Positions 29,515 through 36,530 of a DNA stretch of 64,000 nt are shown in pieces. Numbering within the stretch: the first letter of the stretch is position 1; each line of letters starts with the position of its first letter. Made by a program: the position numbers and the translations under genes. Origin of the DNA: Aureimonas sp. AU12 (GTDB lineage Bacteria > Pseudomonadota > Alphaproteobacteria > Rhizobiales > Rhizobiaceae). Under the pieces are notes generated by a model. That model was not told the DNA's origin. It was given only the letters and a program-made list of their open reading frames with translations, and made no database searches. The stretch spans positions 1 through 64,000 of the forward strand of contig NZ_BBWH01000023.1 of NCBI RefSeq assembly GCF_001463705.1. The letters are read 5' to 3'.

Positions 29515-29717
29515 GGTTGGGCGTCCTCTCGACGAGTATTGGTGTGGGTGGCGGTAAAGCGGCTGATGGCGAGGCGCAGCTCGTCCGTCTTGCGGATCGT
29601 CTCGCGCGAGATCAGGCCACCGTTGCCGCCTCGGCCGTGGGTGCCGCTGTCGTCGAAGGTGATCGCGTCGACGGCAGCCTTCGCGGCCTTCAGGAGGGGT
29701 GCGAGGTCTGACGTCAT
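29511..29717 (-). CDS. Small hypothetical phage protein
   Basis: 68 residues, with an alpha-helical N-terminus (DLAPLLKAAKAAVDA) and a glycine-rich centre. AAGG lies 7 nt before the ATG at 29717, which is 2 nt after the dnaN stop. No recognised domain. Confidence 0.55.
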   Translation of the reverse strand: MTSDLAPLLKAAKAAVDAITFDDSGTHGRGGNGGLISRETIRKTDELRLAISRFTATHTNTRREDAQP

Positions 29718-29719
29718 CC

Positions 29720-30832
29720 TCAAACCTTCTGCGGCATGAGGACGAGTTCCCGGCGATCGTCGCCGAGATCGAGGACCATCGTCGGCGCCGATGGATCAAG
29801 GAAGCCGAACTGGATCTGCGAGCCCTTGAAGCTCTCCAGAAAGTCCGTCACGTATTTAGCGCTAAAGCCGATCTTCAGTTCGAAGTCGCAGTCGACTTCC
29901 ATCTCGTCGGCTGCCTCCCCGAGCTTCGACGAGCTGGAGAGGCGCAGAAGGCCCGGCGTGAAATGCCAAGTCACCGTCCGATCCTTACCAATCGCGTAGA
30001 CACCGACTCGCTCAACCGCTTCTCGCAAGGGCGCGACGGCAATCTTCGCCTTCAGTTCGTTGCCGCGTGGAATGAACCGGTTGTAGTCAGGGAACGTGCC
30101 GTCGATAAGCTTCGACGTGATGGAGAGCCGAGGCGTCCTGAACCGAATGAAGGCGTCGGTCACTTCGATCTCGACTGGATTGTCGCTCTTGCCTGCCAGT
30201 AGGCCGAACAGCTCCGTCGCGAGCCGAGGAACGATGACGCCCGGCATACCAAACGCACCTTCGGGCGGCTCCAGACTAAGCTTCGAGAGCCGGTGCCCGT
30301 CTGTCGCGACGGCCGTCAGCGCGCCGTCAGGGGCATGCATATAGATCCCGTTGAGGTAGTAGCGGGTTTCCTCTTTGCTGATCGCGAAGCCGACCTTGTC
30401 CGAGATCGTCGTGAGGTCGACGGCCGGGATCGTGAAGCTATGAACGTCGCCTCGATAAACGACATCCGGGAAGTCCGAAGCCGGAAGGGTCTGGCACTTC
30501 GCGCGGGAGCGGCCTGACGACATCGTCAGCCAAATATCGCCGACCTCAATCTTAACAGGCGCGTCCGGCATCTTCTGTAGGGAGTCTTGGAAGAGATCCT
30601 TGTGGACGCAAATCGCCCCGGGAATTGCGACATTCACGCCTTCGGCCGAGGCGACGGCCGTGATGTCGATATCCGTCGAGGTGACCGACACGAGCCCATT
30701 TGCCTCGGCTCGAAGCAAAACATTCGAGAGGATCGGGTGGCTGTCCTTTTTAACGACGACCTTGGACATGTTCTTCACGAGCGGCAGGAGCGCGTCGCGA
30801 TGCATGGTGAAAGCGAGGACGAGTGCGCTCAC
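29720..30832 (-). CDS. dnaN: Phage-encoded beta sliding clamp (DnaN)
   Basis: 370-residue complete bacterial-type DNA polymerase III beta clamp, with all three clamp domains (about 1-125, 126-250, 251-370). Recognisable motifs: HPILSNVLLRA (about 32-42), GRSRAKCQTLPASDFPD, YYLNGIYMH, ATDGHRLS and LIDGTFPDYNRFIP; the C-terminus LVLMPQKV corresponds to the usual LMPMRV/L next to the clamp-ring peptide pocket. Host DnaN is normally about 370 residues at the dnaA locus, so this is a second copy carried by the phage. Start GTG overlaps the upstream stop (GTGA), with GAGGCG 6 nt before. It would tether the host or phage replicase to phage DNA. Confidence 0.93.
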   Translation of the reverse strand: MSALVLAFTMHRDALLPLVKNMSKVVVKKDSHPILSNVLLRAEANGLVSVTSTDIDITAVASAEGVNVAIPGAICVHKDLFQDSLQKMPDAPVKIEVGDIWLTMSSGRSRAKCQTLPASDFPDVVYRGDVHSFTIPAVDLTTISDKVGFAISKEETRYYLNGIYMHAPDGALTAVATDGHRLSKLSLEPPEGAFGMPGVIVPRLATELFGLLAGKSDNPVEIEVTDAFIRFRTPRLSITSKLIDGTFPDYNRFIPRGNELKAKIAVAPLREAVERVGVYAIGKDRTVTWHFTPGLLRLSSSSKLGEAADEMEVDCDFELKIGFSAKYVTDFLESFKGSQIQFGFLDPSAPTMVLDLGDDRRELVLMPQKV

Positions 30833-31200
30833 AGGAAGCGCCTCGCGGGCTCGGCCTGGCGATCGGCAACAATGCGCTTGACCGTCGACGGCAACGGGAC
30901 ATCACCCGGCGCTAGATCCCGCAGAAGATCTAGCACCGCGTCCATATCGCCAGAGGCTGCGAGTTCTGCCAAGCGAGGAAGTTCCTCGGTGACACGATAC
31001 TGAAACTCGATCGCGCGTTCGGCCTGCGGTGAATCGCTGATGACCTCGATATTGAGGTCGCGCTCCTCGACCTCTCGCATCACCTGATCGTCCGACAGGC
31101 CGGAAAGATCGACGACGATCGCGATCGGCGCCCTTGCAGTCTCGCGGTCGCCAAGCTCGATATCGACGAAGCGCTGAATGACATGCGTGCGGCCGCTCAT
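30829..31200 (-). CDS. Hypothetical phage early protein
   Basis: 123 residues, acidic, predicted mixed alpha/beta; not recognised. Overlaps neighbours at both ends (GTGA into dnaN, ATGA from the upstream gene), so it is surely translated as part of the operon. Its tight coupling to dnaN makes a clamp-related role conceivable but unproven. Confidence 0.6.
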   Translation of the reverse strand: MSGRTHVIQRFVDIELGDRETARAPIAIVVDLSGLSDDQVMREVEERDLNIEVISDSPQAERAIEFQYRVTEELPRLAELAASGDMDAVLDLLRDLAPGDVPLPSTVKRIVADRQAEPARRFL

Positions 31201-31499
31201 CGGTCGAACCTCACGCCAGTCACAGGGAAGGCGCCAGGCTCGTCGCCGCTGTCGCAGAACTCGAAGAGCTGTTCGCGCGGGTCCTTCGCCAGCGGCGGCT
31301 GCGGGCGCATCCAGTGCTGGCGAACCGGCAGAGGCTCCGTCCGAAGCCGCTGCAGCTCCTCATCGGCGACGAGGCCTTTGAAGGCGGTCTCAATCTGAAG
31401 GAAGTCCGCCGGCGACACGGGCACGGGGCGAACGTGCCCCTCGACGTAGGCCGAGTGCATCTCCCCGTCATCTGTGGTGAGACAGATCCACTTAGCCAT
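31197..31499 (-). CDS. Hypothetical phage early protein
   Basis: 100 residues beginning MAKWICLTTDDGE, a short beta-rich start seen in many small phage proteins. GGGGAGC lies 7 nt before the ATG. The start overlaps the MazG-like gene stop (TGATG) and the stop overlaps the next start (ATGA). No function assigned. Confidence 0.6.
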   Translation of the reverse strand: MAKWICLTTDDGEMHSAYVEGHVRPVPVSPADFLQIETAFKGLVADEELQRLRTEPLPVRQHWMRPQPPLAKDPREQLFEFCDSGDEPGAFPVTGVRFDR

Positions 31500-32401
31500 C
31501 AGGGTTGCTCCCCGATAGTAGCCACCGGCTCGTAGAGCCCGCCAATGACGTCGACGACCATCATAGCCATGTTGGCAGTGTCGACGGCTTCTCGAATGGC
31601 GGCGGTGCGATTGGCTTCCAGGTTGCGCACGCCCTGGCATACAAGCAGGTCAGTAGCCGTATGCGCCTTACAGGCCTCCTCGAACACGCGATAAGCGAGG
31701 TCCTGCGGCTTGTCGTTTTTCCAGCCGCCCTTGTGCTCGTTGGCTCGCAGCTCGCGTTTCATCAGAAAGGCGAAGCGATCGACCTCGGCATAGTCCGAGG
31801 CCGGGACCGCGATCGGGGCCAAGGCGAAGGCCGGAAGGCGCGCGGCAAGGTGACGGGCGCGCTCGCGGAAACCCTCGTGTAGATCCGGGGCATCGATCCA
31901 TAAGGTTCGCTCGCCCATCTCAACGCGCACGGTTGGATTGGCGAGCGCGTGGGCGTCGTTCTCGTCCTCGTCGGCCTCGAAAAGGGCGCGTGCCAGCGTG
32001 TCGATCTGGTCGGGCGTCGGGGTCGCCGGCTCCACCGCGATCGGCAGGGCCGAGCCGGTCGGCTTTGCGGCCTGCTTGGCGCGGATCTTCGCCATGGTTG
32101 CCGGCTCGCCGACGCGCGCCAGCTCGCGGCGGGCCTCGTAGCCGATTTCTATTCCGAAGGTGTTGCAGAGCGCGGCGAGCGTCACCATCGTCCCGCCAAC
32201 CTCTTGGCGCTGGTCGCCCTTCGGACGAGCGTAGACGTAGGCTGCAAGGGCGATGACCCGCTCGGCCGGGAGGCCGCAAGCCTGGACCAGCTCCAGCGCC
32301 TCTTCGACGAAGCGGTCGCATCGCTCGGTGGCGTCCTCGGCCACTGCCGCAGGAAAGCACTCGGCCATCCAGAGGCCGACACCATTCTGGAAGTCGTCCA
32401 T
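31499..32401 (-). CDS. MazG-like two-domain protein
   Basis: 300 residues. The N-terminal about 115 residues carry RFVEEALELVQACG and, later, EVGGTMVTLAAL, the EExxE / E..D-like helices of all-alpha NTP pyrophosphohydrolases (MazG superfamily), here with Gly where an Asp is common. The C-terminal region has KRELRANEHKGGWK and a final EAVDTANMAMMVVDV, also like phage MazG-type domains. If active it would hydrolyse (d)NTPs or alarmones and alter nucleotide pools. The ATG at 32401 overlaps the upstream stop. Catalytic competence uncertain. Confidence 0.65.
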   Translation of the reverse strand: MDDFQNGVGLWMAECFPAAVAEDATERCDRFVEEALELVQACGLPAERVIALAAYVYARPKGDQRQEVGGTMVTLAALCNTFGIEIGYEARRELARVGEPATMAKIRAKQAAKPTGSALPIAVEPATPTPDQIDTLARALFEADEDENDAHALANPTVRVEMGERTLWIDAPDLHEGFRERARHLAARLPAFALAPIAVPASDYAEVDRFAFLMKRELRANEHKGGWKNDKPQDLAYRVFEEACKAHTATDLLVCQGVRNLEANRTAAIREAVDTANMAMMVVDVIGGLYEPVATIGEQP

Positions 32402-32592
32402 CAGCGTGCCTCCGCGATCATGACGGCGCCGATCGGTGCGCTCGTCGAGTGAGCGATGGCGCCGGCGGCGACCATGCCGACGAAGGCAGCGACGGCCATG
32501 AACTCCAGTGCGAGGCGGCCGAGGCGGCGGGCGGGGCGAAGATGGGCCGCGATGCGGCGGATCTCGACGAGTTCGCGGGAGAGAGCGCGCAT
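32401..32592 (-). CDS. Small membrane protein
   Basis: 63 residues: a basic N-terminus (about 1-27), one hydrophobic helix FMAVAAFVGMVAAGAIA, then a short tail. Overlaps both neighbours (TGATG). Function unknown; too early in the genome to call a holin. Confidence 0.55.
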   Translation of the reverse strand: MRALSRELVEIRRIAAHLRPARRLGRLALEFMAVAAFVGMVAAGAIAHSTSAPIGAVMIAEAR

Positions 32593-32795
32593 CAGACGAT
32601 CTCCCGCAGGAAGGCGAACACGAAGACCGAGCCGACGAGGACGAGGGCACCGATGATCGCCTGTTCGAGGTAGTCGTCGCCCGTCTGGTCGGTGGACTGG
32701 CGCGCCATCGGCTTTGCGGCGCCGTCTCCGATGGGTTCGGCGTCGGCCTGCGTGACAAGGCGGACGCCGGGGAGCTGGTAGGACCGGGCGCTCAT
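32592..32795 (-). CDS. Small membrane protein
   Basis: 67 residues with one C-terminal transmembrane helix (AIIGALVLVGSVFVFAFL). The N-terminal 45 residues are polar and begin MSARSYQLPG. Start and stop overlap the adjacent genes by 1 nt. No recognised family. Confidence 0.55.
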   Translation of the reverse strand: MSARSYQLPGVRLVTQADAEPIGDGAAKPMARQSTDQTGDDYLEQAIIGALVLVGSVFVFAFLREIV

Positions 32796-33094
32796 CAGGA
32801 AGCCGCCCGGTTGGCACGGCACATGTCGGCGACGGCGTCGGCGACTTCGCGGCCGAGGTCCGTCAGGTCGGCGCGATCGAGAGCGCGGCGACGCCCGGCG
32901 CGGACCTTGCAAAGGTTGCGCATTGCGAGCTGCGTGACGTGCTCGGCCGGGACCATCGGGCCTTCCGGCGGGGTCCAGCCACGCGGGCCGCGATGGTGCG
33001 TACCAGCGGCAAGGCGCTTCAACGAGTTGTGGAGGTGGGGCGGGACTTCAACGCGGCCGATAGTGCCGCGTAGGAGCGAGGGTTGCACAGGCAT
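32795..33094 (-). CDS. First gene of leftward early operon, hypothetical
   Basis: 99 residues, basic, no recognised domain. The ATG at 33094 has GGAG 6 nt upstream; an in-frame ATG at 33106 lacks one. It is the promoter-proximal gene of the 12-gene leftward operon and lies 31 bp from the nearest repressor-type palindrome (33125-33143). Confidence 0.55.
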   Translation of the reverse strand: MPVQPSLLRGTIGRVEVPPHLHNSLKRLAAGTHHRGPRGWTPPEGPMVPAEHVTQLAMRNLCKVRAGRRRALDRADLTDLGREVADAVADMCRANRAAS

Positions 33095-33124
33095 GCTGGG
33101 CTCCATTCATTGAGAACGGATATC

Positions 33125-33143
33125 TGTAACGCTGTACGTGACA
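33125..33143. promoter_or_regulatory. Operator A (TGTNACG-N5-CGTNACA)
   Basis: TGTAACGCTGTACGTGACA, an imperfect palindrome matching three others in the immunity region. Centre 33134, just upstream of the leftward operon. Confidence 0.75.
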
Positions 33144-33157
33144 GCGGTCAACATGAT

Positions 33158-33176
33158 CGTAACGCCCCACGTGACG
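33158..33176. promoter_or_regulatory. Operator B
   Basis: CGTAACGCCCCACGTGACG, same half-sites as operator A, centre 33 bp away (about three helical turns). Probably controls the leftward promoter together with A. Confidence 0.75.
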
Positions 33177-33277
33177 GACCGCATTCCTAGGTTTTCCACA
33201 GGCAGGAATAAGTTCTTGATTTGTTCTTTTTAGCGGGTCAGGTTCTGCCATCCGAGGTAACCAAAGGGAGTGGTGCC

Positions 33278-33532
33278 GTGAAAACCTACTACGTCGTGCA
33301 AACCTATTCGGTGAATGCCAAACGGAAGATCGAAGCGGACACGCCGCGCCAAGTCTCAACCGAGAGCGAAGCGCTGCGGCTTTCTGGGCGTCTAAGCGAG
33401 ACTAAATTTGGGGTAGTGGCATTCAGCCGAACCGGCGACCCGGAATCCGGTGACTGGGAAGATGCGAAGATCCTCTTCCAGTTCGGCGACTTCACTCAAG
33501 AAGACGCTGACGCTATTCGCGCTGCAGCTTAG
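33278..33532 (+). CDS. Small conserved-type phage protein in immunity region
   Basis: 84 residues from GTG at 33278 (GGGAG 8 nt upstream). The pattern KTYYVVQTYSVN...FSRTGDPESGDWEDAKILFQFG looks like a small alpha/beta protein of rhizobial prophages; function unknown. It is convergent with, and overlaps by 4 nt, the repressor gene, and sits between the two operator pairs. Confidence 0.6.
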   Translation: MKTYYVVQTYSVNAKRKIEADTPRQVSTESEALRLSGRLSETKFGVVAFSRTGDPESGDWEDAKILFQFGDFTQEDADAIRAAA

Positions 33533-33861
33533 CCCGTCTTGCCGGCCAGTGCGCGGAGGACGGCCATCGTCTGCTCGTCTCGCCGCTGCGCAAGTATACG
33601 AAGGAGGTCGACAACCTCGCCCTCCTTCGTCGGATCTTTCGTCAATAGATCTGCTGGCTCAACGCCAAGCGCCCTTGCCGACGCCTCCAGAAAGTCCTGG
33701 GTATATGGTTGGGCGCCGGTCTCTATGCGTCCGATGTTGGCGTGCGTCATCAGCGGAACGCCAGGCGCGCTTTCAAGCATGTCAGCGAGCTTACGCAGCG
33801 AATAGCCGCGATACTCGCGCCACGCGCGAATGAAATGCTTCTCTCTGGCCGGACCCGTCAT
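33529..33861 (-). CDS. XRE-family phage repressor (CI-like)
   Basis: 110 residues. An HTH_3/XRE domain covers about 9-70: FIRAWREYRGYSLRKLADML, then LMTHANIGRIETGAQPY, with a helical C-terminal part that may mediate dimerisation. It lacks a LexA/CI-type Ser-Lys protease domain, so induction would not be by RecA-stimulated autocleavage. The ATG at 33861 is chosen because the alternative at 33927 would start inside the operator region. Divergent from the Cro-like gene. Confidence 0.82.
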   Translation of the reverse strand: MTGPAREKHFIRAWREYRGYSLRKLADMLESAPGVPLMTHANIGRIETGAQPYTQDFLEASARALGVEPADLLTKDPTKEGEVVDLLRILAQRRDEQTMAVLRALAGKTG

Positions 33862-33893
33862 GTCGCGATGATATCTCGCCACCCCGAGCCCGT

Positions 33894-33912
33894 GGTCACG
33901 TGGGGCGTTACA
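33894..33912. promoter_or_regulatory. Operator C
   Basis: GGTCACGTGGGGCGTTACA, the TGTNACG-N5-CGTNACA pattern in the divergent repressor/Cro interval. Its core is the reverse complement of operator B. Confidence 0.75.
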
Positions 33913-33928
33913 GATTTGAATTGCCATC

Positions 33929-33947
33929 TGTCACGCTCAACGTTACA
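33929..33947. promoter_or_regulatory. Operator D
   Basis: TGTCACGCTCAACGTTACA, the best of the four palindromes, centre 35 bp from operator C and ending 8 bp before the Cro-like ATG. Probably blocks rightward transcription. Confidence 0.78.
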
Positions 33948-33955
33948 ACGCTTTT

Positions 33956-34219
33956 ATGCAAAGCCACCCCCTCAAGACCTACGCCCGAGAACACAAGGTC
34001 ACCCTCGCTCAAATCGCGGTGGCCGCTAAGACAAGCCGGATGACGCTTCACCGCGTCATTCGAGGCGAGAACACGACACTAGATCTGCTCGGCCGTATCA
34101 GTGATGCGACTGATGGGGCCGTGTCGGTTCAGGCGCTCGTTGCCGCCAGGAATGCCTGTCTCGAAGGCGAACATCACGAGAAATCGGCAGCCCTTCTTTC
34201 GCAGAGGGCTGCGTCTTGA
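33956..34219 (+). CDS. Cro-like helix-turn-helix protein
   Basis: 87 residues. Residues 6-45 (LKTYAREHKVTLAQIAVAAKTSRMTLHRVIRG) are a clear helix-turn-helix of the Cro/YdaS type. The start ATG follows operator D by 8 bp, with no obvious ribosome site, so the message may be leaderless or nearly so. Divergent from the repressor; probable lytic-switch regulator. Confidence 0.78.
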   Translation: MQSHPLKTYAREHKVTLAQIAVAAKTSRMTLHRVIRGENTTLDLLGRISDATDGAVSVQALVAARNACLEGEHHEKSAALLSQRAAS

Positions 34220-34527
34220 GCGCCGCTGTCCGCCGGCTGTCCGCCCCCGCAAACGACAATCTCGGCGCAGTCGACGTCTTCTTGCGGCGCTGCCGGCCAG
34301 ACCCGTCGCGGTCAGCCGTCGAGGTGCTGGCTGCCTTCTGCGCGCAGTCGAGCCTGATGGACTGCGTTGGCGATATGCTTGATCGCCTCGGCATGGATGG
34401 GGTGGGGCCGAAGACCCTTGTCCACCAGATGGCGCTCCATGCGCTTCACGGCGTTCACCTCAAGGTCCGTCAGGAACTCGTCGGGATCGAGACCGGCGCG
34501 GCGGAGGGCGACTGCCATGTCCGCTAG
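34216..34527 (+). CDS. Possible small ORF after cro (conflicts with minus-strand gene)
   Basis: 103 residues from a TTG overlapping the Cro-like stop (TTGA). The N-terminus contains APANDN, common at starts of rhizobial proteins, and the first 50 codons have fair GC3. The second half overlaps a better-supported minus-strand gene (34312-34602). May be a real gene, a shorter real gene, or chance. Confidence 0.35.
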   Translation: MSAAVRRLSAPANDNLGAVDVFLRRCRPDPSRSAVEVLAAFCAQSSLMDCVGDMLDRLGMDGVGPKTLVHQMALHALHGVHLKVRQELVGIETGAAEGDCHVR

Positions 34528-34602
34528 CACGTCCGCCATGGCAATGAGCGCCATGAGGGCGGAGGCGTCCGCCTCCCCCAGCGTCATCTCGTGTTTCGGC
34601 AT
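34312..34602 (-). CDS. Hypothetical helical protein, minus strand
   Basis: 96 residues, strongly helical (TLGEADASALMALIAMADV...). GGAGA lies 7 nt before the ATG and almost all third codon positions are G or C, which supports coding. It is opposite in strand to the surrounding rightward operon and overlaps a competing plus-strand frame. Function unknown. Confidence 0.5.
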   Translation of the reverse strand: MPKHEMTLGEADASALMALIAMADVLADMAVALRRAGLDPDEFLTDLEVNAVKRMERHLVDKGLRPHPIHAEAIKHIANAVHQARLRAEGSQHLDG

Positions 34603-34719
34603 TTCAAGTCTCCATCGCGTGGGTTGCGGCGCACCCGCGATGGTGATGCGCGCGACGGCGGGAGTCCAGCACGTCCGCCGTCGCGCGCTTTCGTTTCCGA
34701 TCCATCCTGAGGTTTCGGC

Positions 34720-35178
34720 ATGACAGACCGCCTTGCTCCCGACGAGCGCGCGTTGAAGGCGACCGGCCACGCGCTGATGGTCGCCGCCGGCGGATGCACG
34801 GCCGCGCAGATCATTCTCGGCCATAAGAGCCCGTCAACGATCAGCGCGCAGGCCTCGATGTCCGAGCCGGATCGCTGGATGAACGTCCGCGACGTGATGA
34901 CGCTCGAATATCACGTTCAAGAGCCGATCGTGTCTCGCTGGATGGTCGACCGGCACAGTGCCGACGCCCGGCGTGTGTTCGCCCCGATCGACGATGGTTC
35001 GATTATGCATTTCGTCCGCGAGTGCGGCGAAGCCAAGCTCGCCCTTATTGCCAGCCACGAGCGCCGCCGGTGCGACGGGACCTATAGCGCCGCCGATCGC
35101 GCCCTGACGATCCGCGAGTTGCGCGAACTGGAGGAAGGCGCGCGGGATCTGCGCGAACGGCTGGAGGCGCAGCTATGA
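34720..35178 (+). CDS. Hypothetical phage protein, start of rightward early operon
   Basis: 152 residues. GAGG lies 7 nt before the ATG. The N-terminal TGHALMVAAGGCTAAQIILGHKS is hydrophobic but not a clear signal; the C-terminal 40 residues (RALTIRELRELEEGARDLRE) are a coiled-coil-like helix. ATGA overlap with the next gene. No recognised family. Confidence 0.6.
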   Translation: MTDRLAPDERALKATGHALMVAAGGCTAAQIILGHKSPSTISAQASMSEPDRWMNVRDVMTLEYHVQEPIVSRWMVDRHSADARRVFAPIDDGSIMHFVRECGEAKLALIASHERRRCDGTYSAADRALTIRELRELEEGARDLRERLEAQL

Positions 35179-35504
35179 CGATCTGGCAACCGGGCATGCG
35201 CTGCGTGTGCGTGAGCGCAGGCCGCGTCCTCTACGATTTGCCGTTGAAACGGCCGGTCAAGGGAAACGTCTACACCGTGCGCGCCGTGGACACCTGCGCC
35301 CTGACCGGGGCGGCGAGCCTGTTGCTCGATGAACTCGACAACCGGGATTGCATTGAGCGGGTCGTTCGTATCCAGGGCCAAGCCTACCGCCTGGGTGTCG
35401 AGCCGGCCTATCTGGCGAGCCTGTTCCGCCCGCTCTCCGAGACCCGTCTCGACCAGTTTCGACAACATCTCGCCCCGACCCCGCGTCGGAAGGCCGACGC
35501 CTGA
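35175..35504 (+). CDS. Hypothetical phage protein
   Basis: 109 residues; a beta-rich N-terminal domain (MRCVCVSAGRVLYDL...GNVYTVRAVDTC) with an SH3-like pattern and an FRPL motif after it, seen in small proteins of alphaproteobacterial phages. Overlaps neighbours by 4 and 1 nt. Function unknown. Confidence 0.6.
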   Translation: MTIWQPGMRCVCVSAGRVLYDLPLKRPVKGNVYTVRAVDTCALTGAASLLLDELDNRDCIERVVRIQGQAYRLGVEPAYLASLFRPLSETRLDQFRQHLAPTPRRKADA

Positions 35505-35794
35505 TGACGGCCGCAACGCGTGTCATCATCGCGGACGGCATGACGGATGCTGGCGGCGACGCCGGCGCCTTCATCGCGTCGGTGGTCGACGAGGTCAACG
35601 CGGCCTGGGCGCGGCGCGGCGTCGCCGGCGTCGAGATCGTCTGCGCCGAGTGGGAGAACGCCCGCCGCCGCATCTTCCTCGAAACCATCCCCGGCGCGCA
35701 GTCTCTCACGGTAGGCCGCGTCAGCGAGCATTTGAAGGCGGAACGCGCCAAGGTGGCCGAGCGGTTCGCGGACGGCATGGGAAAGCTCCTGTGA
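35504..35794 (+). CDS. Hypothetical phage protein
   Basis: 96 residues, mixed alpha/beta, ending in a charged helix. The start shares one base with the preceding stop (TGATG); the stop overlaps the next GTG. Not recognised. Confidence 0.55.
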   Translation: MTAATRVIIADGMTDAGGDAGAFIASVVDEVNAAWARRGVAGVEIVCAEWENARRRIFLETIPGAQSLTVGRVSEHLKAERAKVAERFADGMGKLL

Positions 35795-36129
35795 CGATCC
35801 GTTTAAACGCTTGCCTAGAGTGCGGTCTCGACTTGGTGCCTGGCGCACGTGAGCGCGAGTTCTGTGCCTCGCCCTGCCGGATGGCCTGGAACAACCGGCG
35901 CCGCGATCGGGGCGCCGAGCTGTATGACCTTTACATGGCGCACCGTTGGGAACGGTCGGACGCGCAGGCGCGCGGCGTGTTCCAGGCGATCAATCGTCTC
36001 GCCAGCGAGTTCCGCCGCGAGGATCGCGATCGGCGCAGCGGACGCCGCTCTTGGCGCCGGACGGAAGTCGTCCTGTCCGAGCGCCCGCACCTGAAATCCA
36101 CGACCTATTGCATGAGGCCTGGCCGGTGA
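35791..36129 (+). CDS. Small zinc-ribbon-like phage protein
   Basis: 112 residues from GTG at 35791. A Cys4 cluster, CLECGLDL...FCASPCRMAW (about 8-36), resembles a zinc ribbon; the remainder is basic and helical and may bind DNA. GTGA overlaps at both ends show operon coupling. Precise function unknown. Confidence 0.6.
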   Translation: MTIRLNACLECGLDLVPGAREREFCASPCRMAWNNRRRDRGAELYDLYMAHRWERSDAQARGVFQAINRLASEFRREDRDRRSGRRSWRRTEVVLSERPHLKSTTYCMRPGR

Positions 36130-36530
36130 ATGTCGTCTGCGATGCGGGCGCTTCGGCCCGTCGTGATCCCTTCGACCTGGCGCTGGAGGATGGCGCCGGG
36201 TGCCTTGCGTATCTGATGAACGCGGCGGTGCGCGGCGGTGGCTCTGTGGCCGACGTCGTTCGTGGCCGACCGATCGCCCATCTCTCTGCCCGCACGCTTC
36301 GCACGATGGGCGTCGCGCTGGAGCCGGTGCCGGGTTCGAAGTTCATCGCCGTCGCGACCGCGCACCCGGCGCTGGCCGAGATCTTCGCGCCGACGCTTTG
36401 GATCGGCGATTGGGCGACGGCGCTCCTGACGCTGCCAGGCGCCATTCGGTCGGGGCGCATGTCGTTCGGCCGCGTCTATGCGCCGATCGTCCTCGTGCCG
36501 CGCCAGCTCCTGCCAGGGTCGCTGCAATGA
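36126..36530 (+). CDS. Hypothetical phage protein before primase
   Basis: 134 residues from GTG at 36126. Compact globular protein with no recognised motif; ATGA overlap with the primase gene implies a shared replication operon. Confidence 0.55.
   Translation: MNVVCDAGASARRDPFDLALEDGAGCLAYLMNAAVRGGGSVADVVRGRPIAHLSARTLRTMGVALEPVPGSKFIAVATAHPALAEIFAPTLWIGDWATALLTLPGAIRSGRMSFGRVYAPIVLVPRQLLPGSLQ

Noticed and set aside
32401-32795. Holin pair from the two small membrane proteins
   Set aside because: They lie in the early leftward operon far from any endolysin and have a single helix each; no support beyond size.
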